Below are positions 35,101 through 44,948 of a stretch of DNA of 64,000 nt, in pieces; position 1 is the first letter of the stretch, and each line of letters opens with the position of its first letter. The notes below the pieces were generated by a model. It saw only the letters and a list, made by a program, of their open reading frames with translations. It had not been told where the DNA came from and did not search any database. The stretch is from a virus. The DNA is taken from the IMG/VR virus record IMGVR_UViG_3300043446_003177, positions 62,001-126,000 of that record; one strand, given 5' to 3'. The translations under genes and the position numbers were made by a program.

Positions 35101-38100
35101 AATTTTTATTACAGGACTAAACAATATGTTAATCTAACTTCAAAGGGAGTTGGAATACATACTTTTAATCACTTACCAATTACTATAAAAGTATCTGGTA
35201 GATTGGGAATTGGTACAACTGGAAATGATAAATATCAAGCAGTTTTAAATCCAATTTTTAGAGGATCAATTACTTCAGTAAATGTTGTTAATGTTGGATC
35301 TGGATATGGTTCTCCTGATATTATTAACTTTAATAAGCAACCAATATTTGATCTAATTAGAGGATCTTCCGCACAATTAATTCCGATTGTTGCTGATGGT
35401 CGAATTAGAGATGTATTAATCAATTATTCTGGAACAAATTATAACTCCACTCCTAATATTATTATTGAAGGAAGTGGTAGTGGGGCTGTTCTTGTACCAA
35501 TAATTCAGGATGGAATATTAGTTGATATTAAAGTACTTAACGGTGGATTTGGATACTTACAAAAAGACACTAAAGTTACAATAATTGAAGCCGGATTTGA
35601 AGCTTCTTTTTCAGCCAAGATTAAGCAATGGACAATTAATATTTTTGAAAGACTTTCAAGGACTAACGAATTAACATTGGATGATGGAATAATTGCAAAT
35701 GGTTTAAATCCAAATTATGGTTTACAGTATTCGCATGTATACGCACCAAGACCACTAAGAAGGATTCTAAACGCGGTTACTGTTAACGATAGTGGAAGTA
35801 ACAATTACAGACCAGATATTGAATCTGATACAGACCCCGTTTTAAGATACCACTCTCCAATTATAGGATGGGCCTATGACGGAAATCCAATTTATGGACC
35901 ATATGGATATTCTTCCGTATCGGGTGGTACTGTAGTTAGAATGAAATCTGGATATATTTTGGATTTAGATCCAGATAGACCATCCACATTTCCTGCAGGA
36001 TTTTTTGTTGAAGATTATGTTTATAACGCTACTAATGGAAATAATGAAGAATATTTGGATGAGCATAACGGAAGATATTGTGCTACCCCAGATTTTCCAA
36101 ATGGAACATATGCATATTTTGCTACTATTTCCAATGAAACAGTTGAAACAGATGGACCCTTCAGAAATCAAAGAAAACCAGTATTCCCATACTTAATTGG
36201 AGATACTTATAAGTCAAAACCAGATTTATTTAACTTTAAAAAAGAATCAAATCAAAATGATTTAGATCTCAATAGTACCAATTGGACAAGAAATACATAT
36301 CCTTATAATTTTGCAAGATCAAGAACTTTTTATAATTTCTTAGAAAATCCATTAAGCGATGGTAATTTTATAAACGCTGAAGTTAAGAGTATTGGTAGAG
36401 GATTTGTATCTGGTATAGAAATTGTAAATCCTGGAAAAAATTATCAACCAAGAGATCAAATAGTATTTAATAACGAGAATACCTTCGGATCAAATGCCTT
36501 TGCGAAGGTTGAATCTGTTTTTGGTGTAGGAATTTCTACAGTTAGTACAGCATCTTCTACTATTAGTAATATTGAATTTGTACCATATGGTAAAAAAGGT
36601 AATTTTATTGCAATTAGTTCCATTCCACATGGTTATATAAATGGAGAGTATGTAACTATAAGTGGATTAAGCACAGATGGTACAGAATTAAAAGGATTTT
36701 ATACTGCAAATGTAGATACTACATATTATTCATTAAAGGTAGGTATTGAAACTGGAACAACAACCGGAATTGTTACTTATATTAGCATTGCAGGTCCATT
36801 AGATTATCCATATATTGAAGAAAATGATATTCTCGAAATAGAAAATGAACTTGTTAAGGTTTTAAACATTGAACCTGGAAGTTCACGAATTAGAATTTTA
36901 AGACAATACAATGGCACAGTTGCGACCGCACACTCAGCTTCATTAAATTTTTCAGACAGACCAAGAAGATTTGTAATTAATTCTGGATTTACTACAACAT
37001 TTGAATATGTAAGAAATAGAGAATATTATTTCAATCCAAAAGAGTCTGTTGGATTGGGAACAACATCTGGAGTTGGTATATCGTCAGCACTATTCTTTGG
37101 ATTAGATAATTTGAATGTTCCTGTAGGAATAGCTACAAGTTCAGCAACTGTTTTGTATTTTAAAAATGACTTTGATATCTATAAGTTTAATACTGGTGGA
37201 TATATTGAAATAACCAATACTACAACTGCAACTGGAATTGCAAGCACTGCTTTCCACAAACAGCATGTAAAAATAATTTCTGTAGGGTCAACTGCAATAA
37301 CTGTTAATTTCAATTCATCATCTTTACAAGGTGTCGGAGTAACAGCTTTTATTGGAAAAGAAAAATCAGAAGAAATACCAACAAAATCCATTTATATTCC
37401 AAATCATAATTTAATAACAGGAACTAGATTAGAATATAGTCCAAATCAAGGGTCTTCTTTGCTAGTTTCCTTGAATGGAATAACTACATCTTTAACTCAG
37501 TTTTCTTCACTTTATGCGATCAAGATTGATAAAGATACGATAGGAATTTCTACAGTAAGAGTTGGGTATGGTTCCACTGGAATTATATCTGGAATAGGAT
37601 CTACTACAACTACCAATCCACAATTAGCATTTGTTGGATTTGGTACGGGAGTATACCATAGTTTCAAAACAAAGTATGATAATGTTGTTGTTGGAGATTC
37701 CACTATCAACAGAGTAACAGTCTCTACTGGGGAAACTCATGGTCTTGTAGTAGGCAATTCTATTAATATGAATCTAGTGTCCACATCTACTACTACAATT
37801 GTTGTTCAATATAATGATGAAAATAGAAGAATTGTATTAAATCCAAAATCTTTTGTATCTGCTAATGTAAATACACAAGAAAGTTCGATTCAAATTAATG
37901 ATCATGGATTCTATGATGGTCAAAAAATCATATATGTAGCATCCAATCCATTAACCCCTATTGGAGGTCTGACTAGCAATGGAATATATTATGTAATCGC
38001 AATTAACAATAATAGTTTTAAACTTGCTGCAAGTAAGAGTGATGCTACTAGAAAAATTCCTTTATATATTAACTTAACCTCTGCATCTGATGGAACTATA

Positions 38101-41100
38101 TATCAGATAAATCCAAGGATACGAGTATACAAAAATCAAAAAATAGAGTTTGATTTATCAAGTTCCACACTCTCATATAACTTCAAATCTGCATTTAATT
38201 TCTCATTATATAGAGATAAGAACTTTAAACATATTTTCAAATCTGATGAAAAAGATACAGTATTTGAATTATCATATTCTGGACCTATTGGTATTTCACC
38301 CGTAGCTAAAGCAATATTAACAATAACTGACAATTTCCCAAGAAAATTATACTATAAGTTGAATCCAATAGATATTGCAACTTTATCTGACGTTAAAAAA
38401 GATATTATCATTGATAATGAAGTTGAAGATAGAAACGCTATTGAAATCATAACTAGCAAATATAATGGAGAATATCCAGTACTTGGTATTACAACTAATA
38501 AATTTGTTTATCCAATTCCAGAAAAACCAGAGAAAATGGTTTATACGAATTTGATAGATTGTAATGCAAAATATTCTACAAAAGCGTTAAATGCTTATGG
38601 TTCCATTGCTACGATTAATATCAATAGTAAGGGACAGGGTTATAAGTACGCTCCAGGAATATCTTCTATAATTTCAGATTATGGATCTCAAGCTGTTTTA
38701 AGAGTAAGGACAAATAATATTGGAAGAATAAAAACTGTTAAAATTAATAATATTGGATTTGATTATCCATCAGATAAAACTTTAGGTCCTACTGCAAAAC
38801 TACCACAAATACTAAAAGTAGATGTTCTTTCTATAGTAGATAGAATAGGAATTAGTTCTGGTGGAAAAAATTATATAAAAAATCCAAAATTAATTCTTTT
38901 AGATGGTTTAACTTTAAAACCAGTAAAAGATATTGATTTAAGTTATAAAGTTGGAAATCCAACTGTAAAAATTCTTAAGAATACTGACGGTATTAATAAT
39001 GTAACTCCTATTATAATCCCAACAAAAAATCCAAATGGAGTTAAAATTAACTACATTACATTTGATTCTGGATCAGGAATTGCGACTGCTGGAATTGCAG
39101 TAAGTTATAGCGATGCTAAAGATTTTCCTTTCAACGTTGGTGATAAAATTTTAGTCGAAAACACTCAGATTATCCCCAAATCTGGTAAAGGATTTAACTC
39201 CAAGGATTATGATTATCGTTTGTTTAATATAGTAAGCACAGATCCAAACATTGGGGGAGAAAATGGATCAATAACTTACGACATGAGTTCTATTTTGCAA
39301 GATGGTTATCTTCCAGGAACATATGATACGATTAACTCAATAGGATCAATAGTACCCGAAAAATATTTCCCCAAATTTAAAATTACTCTAAAACAAAGAG
39401 ATTTTAGAACTGGAGAAACTATTAGATCTGGAACTAAATCGGCAAAAGTTGAAAAATGGGATGATCAAAATAACTACTTAAAAATTTCTGGAAATCAAAG
39501 TTTCTTAGAAGGGGATTTAATTTTTGGAAGATCTAGTAGAACAAAAGCAACAATTTCGGAAGTAGTTTCTTTTGATTCACAATATAACATTGATTCTTAC
39601 AGCATTTCTCCAGCTGGATTCTTCAGAGAAACTGGGTTCCTAAACAATAATCTACAAAGATTGCATGATAATGAATATTACCAATATTTTTCATATGCAA
39701 TAAGTTCAAAAATCCCAATGGATGTTTGGGATGAACCAGTATCAACTCTAAACCATACTTCTGGATTTAGAAAATTTAGTGATCTTAAGGTTGAATCTTT
39801 TGATTCTGCTTATGCTGGGATAACTACATCTCAAGATGAAGGATCTTTCTTTGGAATAAATGATATTACAAGAACTGTAAATATTAACTGTGTTAATGAT
39901 TTTGATCTTGCAACAGAAAATTCAATTTTAATAGACGATGAATTGACTTCCAATCAAATTATCTTTGCAACTAGAATTATACAAGATTATTCTGAAGCGG
40001 TAACTAATAAAGTCTTAATCATTGATGATATTAGTAGTCAATTTACTTCCGAAAATGAAGATATAACTTATTCTGTAGCAGACAGGGTTTCTGATATTTT
40101 TGATTTTACAAGCAAAGTAACTCAAAAGTTACTAACATTTGTGAAGGATAAGAGATTTGTCGAGAAAAGACAACTTTCAAACGTTACCTTAATTCAAGAT
40201 AACTCAAGTGGATATATCAATGAATATGGTAAAGTTTACACTGACGAAGATTTAGGATCTTTTGATGTTATTACTTATTATGATACTTCTGATATTGTTT
40301 TTGTACCAAATCAATCTAAAGAAAACTCTTATTCTGTAGATATTCTTTCGTTTAATCCAAGTTATACTGAGTCTGTTTCTGGAATATCTTCCTTAAACAT
40401 CGGAAGCAAAGTTAACATAAAATCGAATAAAATTACATATAGTGGAACAGGATCTAAGACAATCGTTGGTATTGCATCAACATATAGATCTGCAAAAATA
40501 CTAGTTGAAGTTGTTAATGCTCAAAACAAAATAGAATTTAATGAATTATCTTTAGTTCATGACGGATCTTCAGTATCACTTCTAGAATATGGAAAATTAA
40601 ATAATAACAAATCATATGGAACAGGTATTGGAACTTATGGTGCCGATCTTTCCTCTAATAATATATTTGTTAAATTCTATCCAAATGAAAGTGGAATTGG
40701 AACTGTAAAAGTTCTATCAGTTTCTATCGCAAATACATCTACTACTGGACTATCAACATATAAGTTGAGCAATTCTATTTTGAATAGCAATACGATTGGA
40801 ATTGCATCAACATCTTCTCCAGGAATAACTACAATAGCATCTTACACTCACTTATCTTATGGTGAAAATTATGGTGGCGCATATTATATTGTAAGTGTTT
40901 CTGATAAATTAAATAATAGACACCAAATCTCAGAAGTTGTCGTAGTCGATGACGGTAATGATGCGGTTTATGTTGAATATGGAAACAATTCAACATCTAT
41001 AGGACTTGGTACAGTTGGCGCAGGAGTTACTAATTCAACGACTAATTTATATTATACTCCAATATCTAATACTGCGGTTGAAGTAACTGTTTTCCAATCG

Positions 41101-44100
41101 TCAATTGGAGTTAAAAATGAAGTTGTTACTACGCAGAAAATTGATTTTTCACAAGGATCTTTAAAAGTATTATCCAGTTCATATACTGGAACAGATATTT
41201 TAGATTATAAGTATGATTTGTACCACAAAAATCTTCCTATTTTTGAAAGAGAATTTGATGCTAGTGACTCTTCGATTGTTTCTATTAGTAATAATTCAAT
41301 AAAATTATTAAATCACTATTTTGTTAGTGGTGAGGAAATAACATATAGCATTGCCGATCCAACCATTGAGTCCCCAATAGGAATTGGAACTACTTCAATA
41401 GTTGGTATTGGTACAACAGATAAATTACCATCAACTCTTTATGTTATAAAAGTTAGCAACTCTGAAATAAAATTTGCATCTTCCGCACAAAATGCACTGT
41501 CTGATCCTCCAGAATACTTAACAATAACTTCATTGGGATCAGGAAAGAGACATAAACTTACTGCTAAAGATCAAATAAGCAAGTCTCTTATCACAATCGA
41601 CGGTATTATTCAATCTCCACTTGCAAATTCTTATATAAAAACTTCTTTGAGTACGTCAATTACTACTTACAGTAATGTAATAAAGGTTGCAGGTATTGGA
41701 AGTTTGGCTTCTGGTGACTTAATACGAGTCGATAATGAGATAATGAAGATTAAGAATATTGGTGCAGCAAATACAATATCTGTTTATAGAAGTAGATTGG
41801 GCACCGAATTAACTTCACATTCAATTGGAACTAGCGTTACCAAACTTTATGGTAATTATGATATTATTGATAACTCAATTTATTTTGTTGATCGTCCATA
41901 CGGAACAACACCGGTTGGTGTTCCCACTAGTAAACCAGATCAAAGAGATTATAGTGGGATTACTACACAATCTTATTTTAGTGGAAGAGTATTTACAAGA
42001 TCGGGAGTTCCAGAATCAAGTCAAAAAGCTTATTCTGATAACTTCGTGTATGACGACATTTCAAATCAATTTAATGGATTTACAACTTCGTTTACTTTAA
42101 AATCTAACGGAAACAACCCTACAGGGATTCAAACTTATAATCCAATCGTTCTTATAAAAGGAATATTCCAAAATAATGAGAGATCTGGAACAGCGGTAAA
42201 CGTAACCGGCAACTTCAAACTCGATGATTCATCGGGAATTTCTACTATAACATTCTTTGGATATTCCGGCATACAAACATCCGATATCAATGTCTCAAGC
42301 ATTCCAATCGGTGGAGTTATTGTTGCAGCGGGATCTTCGCAGGGATTTGGTTACCAACCTCTAGTTTCTGCAGGAGCAACAGTGAGAGTATCCTCAGCTG
42401 GAACAATCACTACAATTAGTATTGGTAGCAGTGGTTCTGGTTACAGAAGTGGAATACAAACATCTGTTACAATCTATGCTAGAAATTCCGGAAATATTAG
42501 TTACGGATCTACGATTATTGGATTTGGAACAATTTATCAAGGAAATGTTGTAAATCCAGTATTAACAAATCCAGGAATTGGATTTACAAATTATACAATT
42601 ACGAGATCAGCATTAGTAACGGCTTCAGTTTCTGCAGGAAGTACAATTGTATACGCCTCAAACCTATCCTTTATTTCCGTAGATGATTATGCATCTGTTG
42701 GATCTGCATTAACTAATGTAAGAATTGTCGGATTGAATACTGGATTCTTTACTATTGGTTCGGCAAGTACTTCTGTAGTTGGTATTAATACTAATGATAT
42801 TATTATATTTAAAAAGTATTCTCCTCCTACAATTACTATAGATAATCCAATTGGATATACTAATATTCCATTAAAGTATGCCGCAGGAAAAACTGGATTA
42901 GGAACTGGAGCTGCAGTTGATATTGTAGTTGGGCAAGGATCAAGTGTTATAGACTTTACGTTAAAAAATTATGGATTTGGATACAAACCTGGAGATATTT
43001 TAACTGTAGATACATCCTCCGTTGGGGTTCAAACAAACAGATCTGCAGGATCTCAATTTAAACAATTCTTTATTTTTGTTGAGAATGTCTACTTCAGCGA
43101 CTTTAGTGCTTGGTCATTTGGTGAACTACAAATTATTGACGACATATCTCCAAACTTTAATGGAAGACGTAAGATATTTAACATAAGCATTGATGGTAAA
43201 ATTACGTCAATTACAACTAAAAAAGGATCGAATATCGATATTCAAGCAAACTTGATTATTTTTGTAAATGATATATTACAAAATCCAGGAGAATCTTATT
43301 TCTTCGATGGTGGTAGTACAATCGAGTTTTCTGAAGCTCCTAAAGGAGCAGATGCGTTAGGTCAAGGTGGAGACACTTGCAAAATATTCTACTATAGGGG
43401 AACTAGAGATGTAGACGTAATTGATGCCGATATTTTAGAATCTGTAAAAGTTGGAGATGATCTAACTCTTACAAGTGATATTGAAAAGTATCAACAAGAA
43501 GAAAGAGCAGTTATTTTAGTCGATTCCACAAGTAGTGTAATCACAAATGCTTATAGTGAAAATGGAGTTTCTGAAGATCCTAAGTTAAGGAGACCTGTTA
43601 TATGGTGCAAGCAAACTGAAGATAGAATTATTGATGGAAAAGAAGTGGGTAAAGATAGAGTTTTATACGAAGCTCTAATTAATCCAGTGGCTACTGTAAT
43701 AAGAAACGTTGGAATTAACACAAATCAAATATTTGTTGATAGTATAAAGCCATTCTTTAATGATAAAAAAGAAAATATTGGAAGCAAATTCTCATCTAAG
43801 ATTGAAATTTATGAAAATAATGATAATTTCGTATCTGCATCTGCAACATGTATAGTTTCTATTGCCGGAACAGTTCAATCTGTAGTTCTTGCTAATGGTG
43901 GAAATGGATATACAAATCCACCTACAGTCACTTTCACCGAACCATATGGTGTAGGAAATACGGGTAGAGCATCTGCAACTGCATCAATAACATCTGGAGT
44001 TGTAACTTCAATTGTAATTGATAATCCAGGAATTGGATATTCTTTAGGCAGACTTCAAAATGTTAGCATTAGTTCTACATTCTTTGGTTCTGGATTCCCT

Positions 44101-44928
44101 CTACCATCTGCATCTTATTCTAACTTGAGAGTATCATCTTTAACTGGAGAAGGTAGAGATGCTACTATAGACCTTGTTGTTCTAAACGATAGAGTAAATC
44201 AAATCAGTGTAAATGAAAAGGGAACTGGGTATAAAGTTGGCGATCTATTGGTAATAAGGTCAATAGATGCTGAAACTGAGGTAAAAAATCTAGATTTAGA
44301 AATTATGATGAATGTAATTTCTATTGAGAGTCCAACTGTTTTCATAGATCCACCAAACATAGAAAATGTAGAAAAAATTGATAATGTAACCTATGAGGGA
44401 GATTTTGGAATTATTACTGGAATTAAAACCACTTCAATTGGAACCGATAAAGGATTAATATTTGATCTCTTTATCCCATATAATTCTACTATTAGAAATG
44501 CAAATGTAAATGTTGGATTGGGTACAACTGGATTTAGTGGGATTCAGACTGGATATTTCTTTGTTGCCTATAACACTAATGTCGGCAATGGAATTACATC
44601 ATATGATCTAAATGGAGCTTCAGTTGGCGTTGGAACTACATTTATAGACAATGTATATCAGGCAGTATCAGTTTCTTATGGATCGACGAGTGCTATTGGA
44701 GTGGGGATGACTAATTTAGTATCAGTAACCGTTAAGGTTTCTAATAATTCCATTTCTGGTCTTGGATACAGTTCTTATTATGGAAACTATAGTTGGGGAA
44801 AAATTACAACCACAGGCAAAAATACCAAATCATTTACTGCACAGTCAAATAATGGAATTACTGGATTATCAACCTGTCCAGTCGTTAGAAGGAGATATCC
44901 TTTAAAATATGAGTTGTATGCACTATAA
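32137..44928 (+). CDS. giant gp7-position baseplate protein with YHYH domain
   Basis: 4263 residues in one open frame, about 12.8 kb or a fifth of the window. By position (after gp6, before gp8) it replaces T4 gp7 (1032 residues). The N-terminus (ESQLPEFIKEEYPLASEFLS) is typical of the cyanophage protein. A YHYH-like segment lies near residues 1238-1260 (SPIIGWAYDGNPIYGPYGYS). Many beta-rich repeats of the form I-x-N-x-G-x-GY-x-x-P and several DE...R-x-G-T modules follow. It is probably a wedge protein with large external, fibre-like extensions that could contact the host surface. Confidence 0.85.
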   Translation: MVKSRVKVATVLESQLPEFIKEEYPLASEFLSQYYNAIEHQGAPLDLLNNIDQYVKLDNVTGLAKTTHLTSSIEFYDKTIKVNSTEGFSNKYGLLQIGDEVITYTGITTNSFTGCIRGFVGITSFKNSLKPEELVFSETNAASHESSSVVKNLNTLFLEEFLLKLKRQFAPGFDGRTLVPNLNENLFIKQAKDFYSSKGTDESFKILFKALYGEEIEVVKPRDYLFQASDARFKSTKDLVVEAIVGDPRDLVNKTLIQDETDYSTKAYGSVVDVERLVKNNKEYYKIRLDYEYDKDIALSGSVFGNFTIHPKTKIVNTEDIDEGSSTISVDSTVGFPNSGTLLLKISLYDDNELASIIEIPFTYTGKTINQFLGCQGLPEILTKNEYEVRINDYAYGLTDSGDQVRVRVSGVLSDLDIKTNTYLCESGDDINIISLGKEGSSSRENSWVYNIPVTYAIRSITVTSSDPTYRIRTFDPHIISRFDSVILESADGVKKIAKVLRVSSDDSFIIGDQGTLNLNTSYTVTRRIAKVNTLNSPESNVYNANIQNVYFGEDDELYVASTSLPNYQESVDVRDLSKTFNGSFANTEIIDIGPNSFYTGDSVVYRPGPEGNRLDLAEGVYFIKKIDERNIKLSRSRSNINTESFVKVTGNLSENANKFEYFDFSYQKLESQNIIRKVCNITNDSKTYKTTSGSIGILKNGVEVLNYKSKDSIFYGPIESIEVLSEGSGYDVINPPILQITDPTGTGCTGYCAVTGKLERVDILDRGFDYLENPTITISGGDGSGARITANLISVDHEVTFNSTEKGGLIDVANSIIGFSTDHKFRHGERVFYYTNNQRAIAGLTTDASYFVSVLDYKRVRLYKEKNDAISRSDNYVGIGTTFGVGNHALKSAKKKKIIGSVNIISPGSGYKNNKTAVDTNDTRKFNDIIIPLDTIKIKNHGYSSGDIVVYDPPAQPIGGLAATSYYLTKVDADNFKLSQLGSPGQENFYYRTKQYVNLTSKGVGIHTFNHLPITIKVSGRLGIGTTGNDKYQAVLNPIFRGSITSVNVVNVGSGYGSPDIINFNKQPIFDLIRGSSAQLIPIVADGRIRDVLINYSGTNYNSTPNIIIEGSGSGAVLVPIIQDGILVDIKVLNGGFGYLQKDTKVTIIEAGFEASFSAKIKQWTINIFERLSRTNELTLDDGIIANGLNPNYGLQYSHVYAPRPLRRILNAVTVNDSGSNNYRPDIESDTDPVLRYHSPIIGWAYDGNPIYGPYGYSSVSGGTVVRMKSGYILDLDPDRPSTFPAGFFVEDYVYNATNGNNEEYLDEHNGRYCATPDFPNGTYAYFATISNETVETDGPFRNQRKPVFPYLIGDTYKSKPDLFNFKKESNQNDLDLNSTNWTRNTYPYNFARSRTFYNFLENPLSDGNFINAEVKSIGRGFVSGIEIVNPGKNYQPRDQIVFNNENTFGSNAFAKVESVFGVGISTVSTASSTISNIEFVPYGKKGNFIAISSIPHGYINGEYVTISGLSTDGTELKGFYTANVDTTYYSLKVGIETGTTTGIVTYISIAGPLDYPYIEENDILEIENELVKVLNIEPGSSRIRILRQYNGTVATAHSASLNFSDRPRRFVINSGFTTTFEYVRNREYYFNPKESVGLGTTSGVGISSALFFGLDNLNVPVGIATSSATVLYFKNDFDIYKFNTGGYIEITNTTTATGIASTAFHKQHVKIISVGSTAITVNFNSSSLQGVGVTAFIGKEKSEEIPTKSIYIPNHNLITGTRLEYSPNQGSSLLVSLNGITTSLTQFSSLYAIKIDKDTIGISTVRVGYGSTGIISGIGSTTTTNPQLAFVGFGTGVYHSFKTKYDNVVVGDSTINRVTVSTGETHGLVVGNSINMNLVSTSTTTIVVQYNDENRRIVLNPKSFVSANVNTQESSIQINDHGFYDGQKIIYVASNPLTPIGGLTSNGIYYVIAINNNSFKLAASKSDATRKIPLYINLTSASDGTIYQINPRIRVYKNQKIEFDLSSSTLSYNFKSAFNFSLYRDKNFKHIFKSDEKDTVFELSYSGPIGISPVAKAILTITDNFPRKLYYKLNPIDIATLSDVKKDIIIDNEVEDRNAIEIITSKYNGEYPVLGITTNKFVYPIPEKPEKMVYTNLIDCNAKYSTKALNAYGSIATININSKGQGYKYAPGISSIISDYGSQAVLRVRTNNIGRIKTVKINNIGFDYPSDKTLGPTAKLPQILKVDVLSIVDRIGISSGGKNYIKNPKLILLDGLTLKPVKDIDLSYKVGNPTVKILKNTDGINNVTPIIIPTKNPNGVKINYITFDSGSGIATAGIAVSYSDAKDFPFNVGDKILVENTQIIPKSGKGFNSKDYDYRLFNIVSTDPNIGGENGSITYDMSSILQDGYLPGTYDTINSIGSIVPEKYFPKFKITLKQRDFRTGETIRSGTKSAKVEKWDDQNNYLKISGNQSFLEGDLIFGRSSRTKATISEVVSFDSQYNIDSYSISPAGFFRETGFLNNNLQRLHDNEYYQYFSYAISSKIPMDVWDEPVSTLNHTSGFRKFSDLKVESFDSAYAGITTSQDEGSFFGINDITRTVNINCVNDFDLATENSILIDDELTSNQIIFATRIIQDYSEAVTNKVLIIDDISSQFTSENEDITYSVADRVSDIFDFTSKVTQKLLTFVKDKRFVEKRQLSNVTLIQDNSSGYINEYGKVYTDEDLGSFDVITYYDTSDIVFVPNQSKENSYSVDILSFNPSYTESVSGISSLNIGSKVNIKSNKITYSGTGSKTIVGIASTYRSAKILVEVVNAQNKIEFNELSLVHDGSSVSLLEYGKLNNNKSYGTGIGTYGADLSSNNIFVKFYPNESGIGTVKVLSVSIANTSTTGLSTYKLSNSILNSNTIGIASTSSPGITTIASYTHLSYGENYGGAYYIVSVSDKLNNRHQISEVVVVDDGNDAVYVEYGNNSTSIGLGTVGAGVTNSTTNLYYTPISNTAVEVTVFQSSIGVKNEVVTTQKIDFSQGSLKVLSSSYTGTDILDYKYDLYHKNLPIFEREFDASDSSIVSISNNSIKLLNHYFVSGEEITYSIADPTIESPIGIGTTSIVGIGTTDKLPSTLYVIKVSNSEIKFASSAQNALSDPPEYLTITSLGSGKRHKLTAKDQISKSLITIDGIIQSPLANSYIKTSLSTSITTYSNVIKVAGIGSLASGDLIRVDNEIMKIKNIGAANTISVYRSRLGTELTSHSIGTSVTKLYGNYDIIDNSIYFVDRPYGTTPVGVPTSKPDQRDYSGITTQSYFSGRVFTRSGVPESSQKAYSDNFVYDDISNQFNGFTTSFTLKSNGNNPTGIQTYNPIVLIKGIFQNNERSGTAVNVTGNFKLDDSSGISTITFFGYSGIQTSDINVSSIPIGGVIVAAGSSQGFGYQPLVSAGATVRVSSAGTITTISIGSSGSGYRSGIQTSVTIYARNSGNISYGSTIIGFGTIYQGNVVNPVLTNPGIGFTNYTITRSALVTASVSAGSTIVYASNLSFISVDDYASVGSALTNVRIVGLNTGFFTIGSASTSVVGINTNDIIIFKKYSPPTITIDNPIGYTNIPLKYAAGKTGLGTGAAVDIVVGQGSSVIDFTLKNYGFGYKPGDILTVDTSSVGVQTNRSAGSQFKQFFIFVENVYFSDFSAWSFGELQIIDDISPNFNGRRKIFNISIDGKITSITTKKGSNIDIQANLIIFVNDILQNPGESYFFDGGSTIEFSEAPKGADALGQGGDTCKIFYYRGTRDVDVIDADILESVKVGDDLTLTSDIEKYQQEERAVILVDSTSSVITNAYSENGVSEDPKLRRPVIWCKQTEDRIIDGKEVGKDRVLYEALINPVATVIRNVGINTNQIFVDSIKPFFNDKKENIGSKFSSKIEIYENNDNFVSASATCIVSIAGTVQSVVLANGGNGYTNPPTVTFTEPYGVGNTGRASATASITSGVVTSIVIDNPGIGYSLGRLQNVSISSTFFGSGFPLPSASYSNLRVSSLTGEGRDATIDLVVLNDRVNQISVNEKGTGYKVGDLLVIRSIDAETEVKNLDLEIMMNVISIESPTVFIDPPNIENVEKIDNVTYEGDFGIITGIKTTSIGTDKGLIFDLFIPYNSTIRNANVNVGLGTTGFSGIQTGYFFVAYNTNVGNGITSYDLNGASVGVGTTFIDNVYQAVSVSYGSTSAIGVGMTNLVSVTVKVSNNSISGLGYSSYYGNYSWGKITTTGKNTKSFTAQSNNGITGLSTCPVVRRRYPLKYELYAL

Positions 44929-44931
44929 ATA
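44924..44931 (+). promoter_or_regulatory. late promoter (TATAAATA)
   Basis: A perfect T4 late promoter octamer overlapping the stop of the giant gene, 17 nt before ATG 44949. It gives gp8 and downstream genes an extra start independent of the 12.8-kb gene. Confidence 0.7.
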
Positions 44932-44948
44932 GGTAAAAAAGCCAAAAA

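Noticed and set aside
41825-42100. 91-codon + strand frame inside the giant structural gene
   Set aside because: No start signal, low-complexity hydrophobic product, fully inside the 4263-codon frame.
32137-44928. Misassembly or fused frames behind the 12.8-kb gene
   Set aside because: The frame is continuous with consistent codon use. The start follows gp6 by 4 nt and the end meets a late promoter and gp8, so a real giant gene is more likely. Read mapping would settle it.
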